A stretch of DNA of 35,753 nucleotides, taken from contig JAVEDI010000020.1 in NCBI GenBank assembly GCA_030841035.1, positions 1 through 35,753 on the forward strand, given 5' to 3'. The stretch comes from Actinomycetota bacterium. Lineage in GTDB: Bacteria; Actinomycetota; Actinomycetes; JACCUZ01. The position numbers were made by a program, and so were the translations under genes. The first letter of the stretch is position 1. Each line of letters starts with the position of its first letter. Positions 14,318 through 23,773 of this stretch are shown piece by piece. The notes beneath the pieces are model-generated. The model was not told where the DNA came from. It saw nothing but the letters and a program-made list of their open reading frames with translations, and ran no database searches.

Positions 14318-15450
14318 CCGGCTGGCGGCTGCCCCGCTCGCTGCACCCCGGCGCCTGGTGGCTGTGGGCCATCGGGCTGGCCACCGCCGCCAGCCGCACC
14401 ACCAACCCGCTGCTGCTGGGGCTGGTCGTCGCCGTCGCCGGCTACGTGGTCGCGGCCCGGCGCACCGACGCCCCGTGGGCGCGCGCCTACGGCTTCTACC
14501 TGCGGATGGGCCTGGTGGTCCTCGCGATCCGGGTGGTCTTCGCCGCCCTGTTCGGCGCCCCCACCCCCGGCCACGTGCTGCTGCAGCTGCCCGAGGTGGC
14601 CCTGCCCGACTGGGCCGCCGGTGTGCGGCTCGGCGGCGACGTGACGCTGCCGGCGGTGGTCGCCGCGCTGTACGACGGCCTGCAGCTCGCCACCATGCTG
14701 GCGTGCGTGGGCGCCGCGAACGCGCTGGCCAGCCCCAAGCGGCTCCTGCAGTCGCTGCCCGGAGCGCTCTACGAGGTAGGCGTCGCCGTCGTCGTGGCGC
14801 TCAGCTTCTCCCCGCAGCTGGTCGAGGCGGTCACCCGGGTGCGAGCCGCGCGGCGGCTGCGCGGCCGGCCCGACCGCGGGCTGCGCGGTCTGCGCGGCGT
14901 GGCGATGCCGGTGCTGGAGTCGGCGCTGGAACGCTCCGTCGAGCTCGCCGCGGCCATGGACGCCCGCGGCTTCGGGCGGGCGGGCGCCGACCGTCGAGGA
15001 CGGCGGGTCACCGGCCTGCTGACCGGTGGCGGCCTGATCGGTGTCTGCATCGGCATCTACGGGCTGCTCGACGCCGGGTCGCCCACGGCCCTCGGTCTGC
15101 CGATGCTGCTCGCCGGCGCCGCGCTCGCCGTGGCGGGGCTGGCCGTCGGCGGCCGCCGGGCGACGCGCAGCCGCTACCGGCCCGACCCGTGGGACGCGCC
15201 GGAGTGGGCGGTGGCGGTGTCCGGCGCCGCGGCCGCGGTCGCTGTCCTGCTCGCCTCGGCCGGTCCCGGCATCCTCGCCCTGCGCCCCGACCCGACCACG
15301 GCGCCGCCGCTGCCGGCGCTGGCCGCCCTCGGTGTCCTGGTCGCGCTCCTGCCGGCCTGGCTCGCGCCGGTGCCCGCACCCGACGGGGAGGCCGAGGAGT
15401 CCCCCGGCGCCGGCGTACCCGCTCACGGGTCGAGAGCGACCGCGGCGTGA
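14314..15450 (+). CDS. ECF transporter T component (EcfT/CbiQ family)
   Basis: 378-aa membrane protein; the transmembrane coupling subunit of an energy-coupling-factor vitamin transporter. It starts at GTG 14314, overlapping the previous stop. Hydrophobic helices cover residues about 15-60, 70-95 and 130-150. The Ala-Arg-Gly type coupling motifs that touch the ATPases are seen in RVRAARRLRGRPDRG and AAAMDARGFGR. CbiQ/EcfT proteins are usually about 250-270 aa; here about 100 more residues follow the coupling region, with perhaps four extra helices (LLTGGGLIGVCIGIYGLLD, ALGLPMLLAGAALAVAGLAV, VAVSGAAAAVAVLLASAG, LAALGVLVALLPAWLAP). The role of this extension is unknown. Confidence 0.88.
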   Translation: MTGWRLPRSLHPGAWWLWAIGLATAASRTTNPLLLGLVVAVAGYVVAARRTDAPWARAYGFYLRMGLVVLAIRVVFAALFGAPTPGHVLLQLPEVALPDWAAGVRLGGDVTLPAVVAALYDGLQLATMLACVGAANALASPKRLLQSLPGALYEVGVAVVVALSFSPQLVEAVTRVRAARRLRGRPDRGLRGLRGVAMPVLESALERSVELAAAMDARGFGRAGADRRGRRVTGLLTGGGLIGVCIGIYGLLDAGSPTALGLPMLLAGAALAVAGLAVGGRRATRSRYRPDPWDAPEWAVAVSGAAAAVAVLLASAGPGILALRPDPTTAPPLPALAALGVLVALLPAWLAPVPAPDGEAEESPGAGVPAHGSRATAA

Positions 15451-17078
15451 GCATGATCCGCTTCGAGGACGTCTCGGTGCGCTACACCGGGCGCAGCCAC
15501 CCGGTGCTCTCCCACGTCGACCTCGACGTGGCGGAGGGCGAGCTGTGCCTCGTCGTCGGGCGCACCGGCTCGGGCAAGTCGACGCTCCTGCGTGCGGTCA
15601 ACGGCCTGGTGCCGCACTTCACCGGCGGCCTCCTGACCGGTCGGGTCACCGTCGACGGACGGGACACCCGCGACCACCCGCCCCGCGAGCTGGCCGACGT
15701 GGTGGGCTACGTCGGCCAGGACCCGCTCGCGACGTTCGTCACCGACGTGGTCGAGGAGGAGCTGGCCTACGGCATGGAGTCGCAGGGCGTCGCGCCCGAG
15801 GTCATGCGGCGGCGGGTCGAGGAGGTGCTCGACGTGCTCGGCATGGCCTCTGTGCGCCACCGGGCGCTGGCCGCCCTCTCCGCCGGGCAGCAGCAGCGCG
15901 TCGCGATCGGGTCGGTGCTGGCCGCGCACCCCAAGGTGCTGGTGCTCGACGAGCCGACCTCCGCGCTGGACCCCGCCGCGGCGGAGGAGGTGCTGGCCCT
16001 GCTCCAGCGGCTGGTGCACGACCTGGGCCTGACCGTGCTGCTGGCCGAGCACCGCCTCGAGCGGGTGGTGCAGTACGCCGACCGGGTCGTGCTGGTCCCG
16101 GGCGGCGGAGCGCCGCTCGTCATCGGCGAGCCGGGGGAGATCATGGCGACCGCACCGGTGGCGCCGCCGGTCGTCGAGCTCGGCCGGCTCGCCGGCTGGT
16201 CGCCGCTGCCGCTCTCGGTGCGCGATGCCCGGCGGCGGGCCGGTGACCTGCGCGACCGGCTCACGATCACGCAGGCCGGGCAGCCGCCGGCCGTGCCCCT
16301 CGCCACCCCCCCGGGTGCCCCGCTGGTGTCGGTCCGCGGGCTGGTCGTGCGCTACGGGTCGACGGTGGCGCTGCGCGGGGTCGACCTGGCCGTCGGCCAC
16401 GGTGAGGTGGTCGCGCTGATGGGCCGCAACGGCGCCGGCAAGTCCACGCTGCTCGCGTCGCTCGTCGGCATGGCGCGACCGGCCGCCGGCCGCGTGTCGG
16501 TCGACGGCGCGGTCCCGGCCGACCTGGCGCCGCGCGAGCTGGTGCGCCACGTCGGTCTGGTGCCGCAGGAGCCGGGCGACCTGCTGTACGCCGACACCGT
16601 GCGCGACGAGTGCGCGCAGGCCGACGCCGATGCGGCTGTCCCGGCGGGCACGGCCGCCGGGCTGCTCGCGCGGCTGGCGCCCGGCATCGACCCCGCCACC
16701 CATCCGCGCGACCTGTCCGAGGGCCAGCGGCTGTCGCTGGCCCTGGCCGTCGTGCTCGCCGGCCGCCCCCCGCTGGTCCTGCTCGACGAGCCGACCCGCG
16801 GCCTGGACTATCCCGGCAAGGCCGCCCTGGTCGTCACGCTCCGCGAGCTGGCCGCCGAGGGACACGCGGTCGTGCTGGCCACGCACGACGTCGAGCTGGC
16901 CGCCACGGTTGCCCACCGCACCGTCGTGCTCGCCGGGGGCGAGGTGGTGAGCGACGGGCCGACCCGCGAGGTGGTGATGTCCTCGCCCTCGTTCGCGCCA
17001 CAGGTGGCCAAGATCCTCGCGCCGGTCGGCATGCTCACCGTCGACGAGGTCGCCGACGCGCTGCGGGCGGCGGGATGA
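15447..17078 (+). CDS. ECF transporter fused double ATPase (EcfA-EcfA')
   Basis: 543-aa protein with two ABC ATPase domains in one chain, the power unit of the ECF transporter. Domain 1: Walker A GRTGSGKST (about 38-46), signature LSAGQQQR, Walker B VLVLDEPTSALD, switch His in LAEHRLE. Domain 2: Walker A GRNGAGKST (about 326-334), signature LSEGQRLSLAL, Walker B LVLLDEPTRGLD, switch His in ATHDVE. Both sites look intact. The signature of domain 2 is slightly divergent (SEGQ). The start is either GTG 15447, sharing GTGA with the T-subunit stop, or ATG 15453. It ends in ATGA overlap with the S subunit. It is flanked by its T and S partners, so it is probably dedicated to this transporter. Confidence 0.95.
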   Translation: MSMIRFEDVSVRYTGRSHPVLSHVDLDVAEGELCLVVGRTGSGKSTLLRAVNGLVPHFTGGLLTGRVTVDGRDTRDHPPRELADVVGYVGQDPLATFVTDVVEEELAYGMESQGVAPEVMRRRVEEVLDVLGMASVRHRALAALSAGQQQRVAIGSVLAAHPKVLVLDEPTSALDPAAAEEVLALLQRLVHDLGLTVLLAEHRLERVVQYADRVVLVPGGGAPLVIGEPGEIMATAPVAPPVVELGRLAGWSPLPLSVRDARRRAGDLRDRLTITQAGQPPAVPLATPPGAPLVSVRGLVVRYGSTVALRGVDLAVGHGEVVALMGRNGAGKSTLLASLVGMARPAAGRVSVDGAVPADLAPRELVRHVGLVPQEPGDLLYADTVRDECAQADADAAVPAGTAAGLLARLAPGIDPATHPRDLSEGQRLSLALAVVLAGRPPLVLLDEPTRGLDYPGKAALVVTLRELAAEGHAVVLATHDVELAATVAHRTVVLAGGEVVSDGPTREVVMSSPSFAPQVAKILAPVGMLTVDEVADALRAAG

Positions 17079-17923
17079 GCCTGCCCCCCGCCGCCGTCCA
17101 CGGCGCCACGCGCTGGCACGCCGTACGCATCCGGCCGCGCACGCTGCTCAGCCTCGCCCTGGTCAGCACCGTCGGCCTGCTGGCCTTCTGCTGGCCGCTG
17201 CTGGTGGACGCGGGGGCGTCACTGGCCGACCGGCACGACGCGCCGTGGCTGTTCGTGCTGCTGCTGCCACTGGTGCTCGCCGTCGTGCTGGCCGAGCTGG
17301 CCGAGGGCGCCATGGACGCGAAGGCGGTGGCGCTGCTCGGCGTGCTGGCCTCGGTCGGTGCGGCGCTGCGCCCGCTGGGCGGCGGGGCCGCCGGCTTCGA
17401 GACGGTCTTCTTCCTGCTGATCCTCTCGGGCCGGGTGCTCGGCCGGGGCTTCGGCTTCGTGCTGGGATCGGTCACGCTGTTCGCCAGCGCGCTGCTGACC
17501 GCGGGGGTCGGGCCGTGGCTGCCCTTCCAGATGCTGGCGGCCGGCTGGGTGGGCTTCTTCGCCGGGTGCCTGCCGCGGGCCCGGGGCTGGCGCGAGATCG
17601 CGCTGCTCTCGGCGTACGGCGGGGTCGCAGGCTTGGCGTACGGGGCGCTGATGAACCTGTGGATGTGGCCGTTCGTGACCGGTCTGGACAGCGGGCTGTC
17701 CTTCGTCGCGGGAGATGCGGTCCACGACAACCTCACGCGGTTCGCGGCCTACACGCTCGCCACGTCGCTGGGCTTCGACATCCCCCGCGCCGTCACCAAC
17801 GCGGTACTGGTCGCGCTGACCGGCCGTCCGGTGCTGCTGGCGTTGCGGCGGGTGGCGCGCCGCGCCGCCTTCGAGGCCACCCCACGGTTCGAACCGGCTA
17901 CCGTCGTCGCGCCGGAGAGTTGA
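17075..17923 (+). CDS. ECF transporter S component-like membrane protein, probably cobalamin-specific (CbrT-type)
   Basis: 282-aa integral membrane protein with about six to seven hydrophobic segments (e.g. LLSLALVSTVGLLAFCWPLL, LFVLLLPLVLAVVLAEL, GFVLGSVTLFASALLTAGVG, MLAAGWVGFFAGCLP, AYGGVAGLAYGALMNLWMWP). The pattern of a Gly/Ala-rich helix followed by PFQMLAAGWVGFFAG is typical of ECF S subunits. ATG 17075 overlaps the ATPase stop (ATGA). Substrate is inferred from the riboswitch upstream and cobT downstream: cobalamin or cobinamide. It is longer than many S components (about 180-220 aa), with a long N-terminal lead-in and a basic C-terminal tail. Confidence 0.82.
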   Translation: MSLPPAAVHGATRWHAVRIRPRTLLSLALVSTVGLLAFCWPLLVDAGASLADRHDAPWLFVLLLPLVLAVVLAELAEGAMDAKAVALLGVLASVGAALRPLGGGAAGFETVFFLLILSGRVLGRGFGFVLGSVTLFASALLTAGVGPWLPFQMLAAGWVGFFAGCLPRARGWREIALLSAYGGVAGLAYGALMNLWMWPFVTGLDSGLSFVAGDAVHDNLTRFAAYTLATSLGFDIPRAVTNAVLVALTGRPVLLALRRVARRAAFEATPRFEPATVVAPES

Positions 17924-17974
17924 CGCTCAGCGTGTACGCGAGGTGAAGCCTGTGTTGGCCCTGACGGGACGGTC

Positions 17975-19048
17975 ATGACCTCGGTCGACCTGACGGCGCT
18001 CGGCGAGCGCATCGAGCGCCCCGACGAGGTCGTCGGTCAGACCGCCCGTGCGCACCTCTCGCGGCTGACGCTGCCCGGCGACGGGCTCGGGCGGCTGGGC
18101 GACCTGGTGGTCTGGCTGGCGCGCACCCAGGGCCGGTCGGTCCCGCGGCCGCTGGAGCACGTGACGTTCGTCGTGTTCGCGGCCGACCACGGCGTGGCCG
18201 CGGCGCAGGTATCGGCGTGGCCGGCGGACGCGAGCCGGTGGATCGCCGACCGGTTCGTCGACGGTGTCGCCCCCGCGAGCTGCCAGGCCAGCCGGGCCGG
18301 GGTGCCGGTGCGGCTCGTCGACGTGGGCCTCGGCCGGCCGTCGGGGCGGATCGACCGCGAGGACGCGCTCAGCGCCGAGGCGGTGCAGCAGGCGCTCGCC
18401 GCAGGCATCGCGACGGCCGACCAGGAGATCGACGGTGGCGCGCAGCTGCTGGTGCTCGGCGACCTCGGCGTCGCGTCGACCACCCCCGCGGCAGCGGTGG
18501 TGGGGCTGCTCACCCGCAGCGACGCGGCCGCTGTGACCGGCCGCGGCTCGGGCATCGACGACGGCACGTGGATGCGCAAGGCCGCGGCGGTGCGTGACGC
18601 CATGCGCCGCGGCCGGCCGGTCCTCGCCGACCATCCGGCGCTGCTGGCCACCTCGGGCGGAGCCGACCTGGCGGCGATCACCGGCTTCCTGCTGCAGGCT
18701 GCTGCCCGCCGTACGCCGGTGGTACTCGACGGCCTGGTGTCCTCCGCGGCGGCACTGCTGGCGCACCGGGTCTCATTCCGGGCCGTGGACTGGTGGGTGG
18801 CGGCACACCGCAGCGCCGACCCCGCCCACACGATGGCCCTCGACCGGCTCTCGCTCGACCCGGTCCTGGACCTCCGGCTGTCCCTGGGGGAAGGCGTCGG
18901 CGCTCTCAGCGTCGTGCCCCTGCTGCAGGTCGCGTCGTCGCTGCTGTCCGACGTGCGGCCCTGGCAGCCGGCCCCCGACGGGCCCGCGTCCGACACCGGC
19001 GACGCGACCGTGACCGCCGGTCCCGGGGACGGCCGCGAGCCAGGCTGA
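17975..19048 (+). CDS. cobT: Nicotinate-nucleotide--dimethylbenzimidazole phosphoribosyltransferase
   Basis: CobT, 357 aa, makes alpha-ribazole phosphate, the activated lower ligand for cobalamin. Family blocks: FAADHGVAAAQVSAWP, VDVGLG, LLVLGDLGVASTTPAAAVV, TGRGSGIDD, VLDGLVSSAAALLA, AHRSADPAHTMALDRL and LRLSLGEGVGAL, which holds the catalytic Glu. The usual GxMGIGNTT loop reads GDLGVASTT here, so the Asn is replaced by Ser. The last 30 residues (PAPDGPASDTGDATVTAG...) are a disordered tail. It lies 51 bases after the S subunit, in the same direction and probably in the same riboswitch-controlled operon. That fits assembly of imported incomplete corrinoids. Confidence 0.93.
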   Translation: MTSVDLTALGERIERPDEVVGQTARAHLSRLTLPGDGLGRLGDLVVWLARTQGRSVPRPLEHVTFVVFAADHGVAAAQVSAWPADASRWIADRFVDGVAPASCQASRAGVPVRLVDVGLGRPSGRIDREDALSAEAVQQALAAGIATADQEIDGGAQLLVLGDLGVASTTPAAAVVGLLTRSDAAAVTGRGSGIDDGTWMRKAAAVRDAMRRGRPVLADHPALLATSGGADLAAITGFLLQAAARRTPVVLDGLVSSAAALLAHRVSFRAVDWWVAAHRSADPAHTMALDRLSLDPVLDLRLSLGEGVGALSVVPLLQVASSLLSDVRPWQPAPDGPASDTGDATVTAGPGDGREPG

Positions 19049-19070
19049 ACCCCTTCGCCGGGACTGCCGA

Positions 19071-20177
19071 TCAGCCGCTGGTCGTCGCCGACACGAACGG
19101 CGGCTTCACGACGCGGAACCGGGCCGGACGCCCCCGGACGTCCACGGCCACCTCGCCGCCCTCGGCCACCGACCGGTCGAGCAGGGCGAGCGCGATCCCG
19201 ACCTTGCGCGTGGGGGAGAAGGTGCCGCTGGTGACCTCACCGACCGGCGTGCCGTCGAGGGTCACTGCCATGTGCGGGCGAGGGATGGCGCGCTCGAGCC
19301 CCTCCAGCCCCCACAGCAGCCGCCGGGCCCCCGCCTCCTTCTCGGCGAGCAGCACGTCATGGCCCCAGAACTGCGGCTTCTTCCAGCCGACCGCCCAGCC
19401 GCAGCGCGCCTGGACCGGCGTGATGTCCAGCGAGAGGTCCTGGCCGTGCAGCGGATAGCCCATCTCGGTGCGCAGGGTGTCGCGCGCACCGAGGCCACAG
19501 GCCCGGATGCCGGCGCCCTCCCCCGCGCTCAGGATCGCGTCCCACAGCGCCGGTGCGTCGTCCCACCGAGGCACCAGCTCGTAGCCCCGCTCGCCGGTGT
19601 AGCCGGTGCGGCAGACGGTCAGCGGGGCGCCCTGCCACCGGGCGCGGGCGAACGACATGTACTCGAGCTCCTCGTGCGGCAGCCCGAGGGCCGTGAGCAC
19701 CTCACCGGCGCGCGGGCCTTGCACGGCGAGCACCCCGAAGTCCTCGTGCCGGTCGCGCACCGTCACCCCCTCGGGCGCCGCGGCGGCCAGCCGACGTACG
19801 ACCTCCGCCGTGTTCGCGGCGTTGGGGATCAGGAAGACCTCGTCCTCGCTCGCGTAGTAGGCGATCAGGTCGTCGACGACTCCGCCGCTCGCGTCGTCGC
19901 AGCACAGCGTGTACTGGGCCTTGCCCGGGCCGATGCGGGCGAGGTCGTTGGACAGCGTGCGGTTGACGAACTCGGCCGCCCCTGACCCCCTCACCTCCGC
20001 CTTGCCGAGGTGGCTGACGTCGAAGAGGCCGACCGCCTCGCGGACGGCGGTGTGCTCCTTGACCACGCCGCCACCGGGGTACTCGATCGGCATCTCCCAG
20101 CCGCCGAAGTCGGCCAGCTTCGCCCCCAGGGCGACGTGTCGCTCGTGCAGCGGGGATCGGCGCAGGTCGTCGGTCAT
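19071..20177 (-). CDS. gcvT: Glycine cleavage system T protein (aminomethyltransferase)
   Basis: 368 aa. It transfers the methylene carbon from the aminomethyl-lipoyl H protein to tetrahydrofolate, releasing ammonia. Clear family blocks: [116 protein letters not shown] and [18 protein letters not shown] near the end. The start ATG 20177 fits the family N-terminus. No gcvH or gcvP is in the window. The lipoyl group on its H-protein partner depends on lipB/lipA at 28112-29723. It is tail-to-tail with cobT (22-base gap) and divergent from pepA. Confidence 0.95.
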   Translation of the reverse strand: MTDDLRRSPLHERHVALGAKLADFGGWEMPIEYPGGGVVKEHTAVREAVGLFDVSHLGKAEVRGSGAAEFVNRTLSNDLARIGPGKAQYTLCCDDASGGVVDDLIAYYASEDEVFLIPNAANTAEVVRRLAAAAPEGVTVRDRHEDFGVLAVQGPRAGEVLTALGLPHEELEYMSFARARWQGAPLTVCRTGYTGERGYELVPRWDDAPALWDAILSAGEGAGIRACGLGARDTLRTEMGYPLHGQDLSLDITPVQARCGWAVGWKKPQFWGHDVLLAEKEAGARRLLWGLEGLERAIPRPHMAVTLDGTPVGEVTSGTFSPTRKVGIALALLDRSVAEGGEVAVDVRGRPARFRVVKPPFVSATTSG

Positions 20178-20185
20178 GAGCGCGG

Positions 20186-20195
20186 ACGCTAGCAT
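20186..20195. promoter_or_regulatory. Overlapping divergent -10 elements of gcvT and pepA
   Basis: The sequence ACGCTAGCAT reads TAGCAT (20190-20195) on the plus strand towards pepA and TAGCGT (20191-20186) on the minus strand towards gcvT; both share a central CTAG. The minus element is 8 bases from ATG 20177, near-leaderless. The plus one would give pepA a leader of about 45-50 bases. Confidence 0.45.
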
Positions 20196-20249
20196 CGCCC
20201 CAGTCCGTGACGGACCGCTCGTCACGAGTTCAAGATCGGGGCGTTCCGC

Positions 20250-21767
20250 GTGTCCACTGTGAGCCTCAGCAACGCCAAGCCGGCGGGCCTCAAGGTCGAG
20301 GCCCTCGTCATCGGGGTGACGAACGGCCCCAAGGGGCTCGTCCTCGCCCCGGGAGCCGAGGACGTCGACAAGGCGTTCAAGGGCAGGCTGGTCGCGACGG
20401 TGCAGGCACTGGGCGGGACGGGCAAGAAGAACGAGGTGGTCAAGCTGCCCTCGCTCGGCGCGACGGGGGCACCCGTGGTGGTGGCAGTCGGGCTCGGGCC
20501 GGCACCCCAGAGCAAGGGCGAGGCGACGTACGACGAGGAGACGCTGCGCCGCGCGGCCGGCACGGCGGCCCGTGCCCTGGCCGGGTCGGCCCGCGTCGGG
20601 CTGGCTCTGCCGGCCTCCACGGTCGGCGAGATCGCCGCCGTCGCCGAGGGCGCGCTGCTGGGCGCCTACGCCTACCGCTCCTACCGGGTGGCCTCGAAGG
20701 CCGACCACAAGGACCCGGTGGACGCGTTCACGCTGCTGACCGGCTCGGCGCGCGACCGCGCCGCGAAGAAGGCGGTCGACCGCGCGCACACCCTGGTGAG
20801 CGCCGTGCACCTCGCCCGGGACCTGGTCAACACCCCACCGTCGGACCTGCCGCCGGCGGTCTTCGCCGACGAGGCGTCGAAGGCCGCCAAGGACGCGGGG
20901 CTCTCCGTCGAGGTCCTCGACGAGAAGGCGCTGCGGAAGGCCGGGTACGGCGGCATCCTGGGCGTCGGACAGGGTTCCTCGCGGCCGCCGCGGCTGGTGA
21001 AGATCAGCTACCGGTCCGGCCGGGGCAAGAAGCACCTGGCGCTGGTCGGCAAGGGGATCACCTTCGACTCGGGCGGACTCTCGCTCAAGCCGTCCTCGGC
21101 GATGGAGTGGATGAAGGCCGACATGGGCGGCGCCGCCGCCGTCATCGCGGCGGTCACCGCCGTCGCCCGGCTCGGTCTCGACGTCAACGTGACGGCGTGG
21201 GCGCCGATGGCCGAGAACATGCCGTCCGGCACGGCCCAGCGGCCCTCCGACGTGCTGCGCATCTACGGAGGCAAGACCGTCGAGGTGCTCAACACCGACG
21301 CGGAGGGCCGCCTGATCCTCGCCGACGCGCTGGTGCGGGCGAGCGAGGACAGCCCGGACCTGATCGTCGACGTGGCGACGCTGACCGGCGCGCAGCTCGT
21401 CGCGCTCGGCTCGCGCACCAGCGCGATCATGGCCAACGACGACGACCTGCGCACCGCCGTCTACGAGGCGGCGAAGGGTGCCGGCGAGCAGATGTGGCCG
21501 ATGCCGTTGCCCGAGGAGCTGCGAGCGTCGATGGACTCCTCGGTCGCCGACATCGCGAACATGGGCGACAAGTACGGCGGCATGCTCGTCGCGGGCCTGT
21601 TCCTGCGCGACTTCGTCGGCGAGGGGCTGCGCTGGGCGCACCTGGACATCGCCGGACCGGCGTTCAACGATTCGCCTCCGCACGGCTACACGCCGAAGGG
21701 CGGCACCGGCGCCGCCGTACGCACCCTGGTGCGCCTCGCGGAGGAGGTCGCCGCCGGCGCGCTCTGA
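20250..21767 (+). CDS. pepA: Leucyl aminopeptidase (M17 family)
   Basis: 505-aa cytosolic aminopeptidase of the M17 family; a hexameric two-metal enzyme releasing N-terminal residues from peptides. The N-terminal macro-like domain spans about 1-165 and the catalytic domain the rest. Metal and catalytic residues are visible: Lys and Asp in [16 protein letters not shown], Asp in [11 protein letters not shown] and Asp/Glu/Arg in [36 protein letters not shown] and [10 protein letters not shown] also match the family. The start is GTG 20250, with no strong Shine-Dalgarno. It diverges from gcvT and converges on the small gene at 21793. Confidence 0.95.
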   Translation: MSTVSLSNAKPAGLKVEALVIGVTNGPKGLVLAPGAEDVDKAFKGRLVATVQALGGTGKKNEVVKLPSLGATGAPVVVAVGLGPAPQSKGEATYDEETLRRAAGTAARALAGSARVGLALPASTVGEIAAVAEGALLGAYAYRSYRVASKADHKDPVDAFTLLTGSARDRAAKKAVDRAHTLVSAVHLARDLVNTPPSDLPPAVFADEASKAAKDAGLSVEVLDEKALRKAGYGGILGVGQGSSRPPRLVKISYRSGRGKKHLALVGKGITFDSGGLSLKPSSAMEWMKADMGGAAAVIAAVTAVARLGLDVNVTAWAPMAENMPSGTAQRPSDVLRIYGGKTVEVLNTDAEGRLILADALVRASEDSPDLIVDVATLTGAQLVALGSRTSAIMANDDDLRTAVYEAAKGAGEQMWPMPLPEELRASMDSSVADIANMGDKYGGMLVAGLFLRDFVGEGLRWAHLDIAGPAFNDSPPHGYTPKGGTGAAVRTLVRLAEEVAAGAL

Positions 21768-21792
21768 CCGGTGGAGGTGGCCGGCGGGCCGG

Positions 21793-22140
21793 TCAGGCCG
21801 GCGCCTCGCCCCCCTCGGTGGCGGGGTCGCCCGGCGCCCTGCGACGGCGCTGGTTCCAGTCGCGCATCCGCTGCGGGTAGCCCACGACGGCGGCGTCGTA
21901 GGACGGGATGCCCAGCTTGTTGGCCACCTCGTGGGCGGCCCGCGCGTCGCGGACCCGCCGCCGCGTCCACTCCCCGGTGCTCGCCACGAACACGACCGTC
22001 GTGGTGGAGACGGCGGTCGGCGGCTCGATGAAGGCCTCGACACCGGTGTGGTCGCGCGCGAACGCCTTGAGGTGGTCGACGTCAGCCGTGTCGGCCACGC
22101 GGACCGTGCCCCGGCGTTGGCGCCTGCGGAACAGCGGCAC
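21793..22140 (-). CDS. Conserved actinobacterial protein of unknown function (115 aa)
   Basis: 115 aa from GTG 22140, preceded by an excellent AGGAGG-type site (CAGGAGGAG, 3 bases before). It begins with a basic [10 protein letters not shown] and continues [34 protein letters not shown], then [39 protein letters not shown] and a charged tail. I recognise this as a short conserved family found beside pepA/lpd in other actinobacteria, sometimes labelled oxidoreductase without visible reason. It has no catalytic motif, signal or membrane helix. The alternating pattern suggests a small alpha/beta domain. Confidence 0.82.
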   Translation of the reverse strand: MPLFRRRQRRGTVRVADTADVDHLKAFARDHTGVEAFIEPPTAVSTTTVVFVASTGEWTRRRVRDARAAHEVANKLGIPSYDAAVVGYPQRMRDWNQRRRRAPGDPATEGGEAPA

Positions 22141-22325
22141 GAACTCCTCCTGGCCTACCGCCCGGGGTGCTGGGGGCACCCGCCTGTCGTTTTGCCAGAC
22201 CCACCGTAGGGCACGGCAGGCCGCCCCCCGCGGCGCGCTCACACCCGATTGCCCCGACACGCCCGCACGGTGGAAGGATGAGGCCGTTCCAGGTGCAGAT
22301 CACACCGATCCCAGGGGAGACAGCC

Positions 22326-23714
22326 GTGGCGGAGAGCGCCGGCACCGTGTACGACGTCGTCGTCCTCGGGGGAGGTAGCGGCGGCTACGCGTGCGCGCTG
22401 CGCGCCGCCCAGCTCGGAATGAGCGTCGCGCTGGTCGAGAAGGGCAAGCTCGGCGGCACCTGCCTGCACCAGGGCTGCATCCCCACCAAGGCGCTGCTGC
22501 ACGCCGCCGAGGTCGCCGACGCCGCGCGCGAGAGCGGGCAGTTCGGCGTGCGCAGCACGTTGGACGGCATCGACATGCCGGCCGTCAACGAGTACAAGGA
22601 CGGCGTGGTCACGCGGCTGTACAAGGGTCTGCAGGGCCTGGTCAAGAGCCGCAAGATCACCTACGTCGAGGGCATGGGGCGGCTGGTCTCGCCGACCGCG
22701 GTGGAGGTCGAGGGCCAACGGCTCGAGGGCCGCCACGTCGTGCTCGCGACCGGTTCGGTGCCCAAGTCGCTGCCCGGTCTGGAGCTCGACGGCCAGTACG
22801 TCATCAGCAGTGACCACGCCCTGCACCGCGAGACGGTTCCGGCGTCGGTCGTGGTGCTCGGTGGCGGCGTGATCGGCTGCGAGTTCGCCAGTGTCTGGCG
22901 CTCGTTCGGCGCCGAGGTGACGATCGTCGAGGCGCTGCCCCACCTCGTGCCCCTCGAGGACGAGCAGGCCTCCAAGGCGCTCGAGCGCGCCTTCCGCAAG
23001 CGGGGCATCCGCTACGAGCTCGGCGCCCGGTTCTCGGGGGTGGAGCGGACCGAGACCGGCGTGCGGGTGTCGCTGGAGAGCGGCAAGCAGCTCGACGCCG
23101 ACCTGCTGCTCGTGGCCGTCGGTCGCGGCCCCGTGTCGCAGGAGCTGGGCTACGAGCAGGTCGGCATCGAGATGGAACGCGGCTTCGTCAAGGTCGACGG
23201 CTACTGCCAGACCAGCGTCGCGACGGTCTCGGCGGTGGGTGACCTCATCCCGACGCTGCAGCTGGCGCACGTCGGCTTCGGCGAGGGGATCCTCGTCGCC
23301 GAGCGCCTTGCCGGGCTCGAGCCGACCCCGATCGACTACGACGGCGTGCCTCGCGTCACGTATTGCGAGCCCGAGGTGGCCTCGGTGGGCATCACCGAAG
23401 CCCGGGCCAAGGAGCGCTTCGGCGACGACGCGGTCGAGACGCTGATCTACGACCTGGCCGGCAACGGCAAGAGCCAGATCCTCAAGACCGCGGGTTTCGT
23501 GAAGCTGGTCCGCCAGAAGGACGGGCCGGTCGTGGGCATCCACATGGTGGGCAGCCGCGTCGGCGAGCTCGTCGCGGAGGCTCAGCTGATCTACAACTGG
23601 GAGGCCTTCCCCGACGACGTGGCCCAGCTGATCCACGCCCACCCCACCCAGACCGAGGCCCTCGGCGAGGCCCACCTCGCCCTGGCCGGCAAGCCCCTGC
23701 ACATGCACGGCTAG
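22326..23714 (+). CDS. lpdA: Dihydrolipoyl dehydrogenase (E3)
   Basis: 462-aa FAD enzyme that reoxidises dihydrolipoyl groups of 2-oxoacid dehydrogenases and the glycine cleavage system, with NAD+. It shows the FAD-binding VVLGGGSGGYACALRAAQLG; the redox-active disulfide GGTCLHQGCIPTKALLH (CxxxxC); the NAD-binding VVLGGGVIGCEFAS; the second FAD motif SAVGDL; and the C-terminal active-site HAHPTQTEALGEAH with the His-Glu pair. The start is GTG 22326, with GGGGAGA upstream; ATG 22278 in frame would add 16 residues not typical of the family. Only 59 bases separate it from the E2 gene, so the two are probably co-transcribed. Confidence 0.95.
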   Translation: MAESAGTVYDVVVLGGGSGGYACALRAAQLGMSVALVEKGKLGGTCLHQGCIPTKALLHAAEVADAARESGQFGVRSTLDGIDMPAVNEYKDGVVTRLYKGLQGLVKSRKITYVEGMGRLVSPTAVEVEGQRLEGRHVVLATGSVPKSLPGLELDGQYVISSDHALHRETVPASVVVLGGGVIGCEFASVWRSFGAEVTIVEALPHLVPLEDEQASKALERAFRKRGIRYELGARFSGVERTETGVRVSLESGKQLDADLLLVAVGRGPVSQELGYEQVGIEMERGFVKVDGYCQTSVATVSAVGDLIPTLQLAHVGFGEGILVAERLAGLEPTPIDYDGVPRVTYCEPEVASVGITEARAKERFGDDAVETLIYDLAGNGKSQILKTAGFVKLVRQKDGPVVGIHMVGSRVGELVAEAQLIYNWEAFPDDVAQLIHAHPTQTEALGEAHLALAGKPLHMHG

Positions 23715-23773
23715 TCCTCATGCTTGTATCGCGACCAGCGTTGCTGCGCTGACGAGAAGGAGATCGAGAAGAC

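Noticed and set aside
15423-16916. Long open frame on the minus strand opposite the ECF ATPase
   Set aside because: Antisense shadow of a gene with two intact ABC domains; its product is a His/Gly/Arg-rich sequence with no motif.
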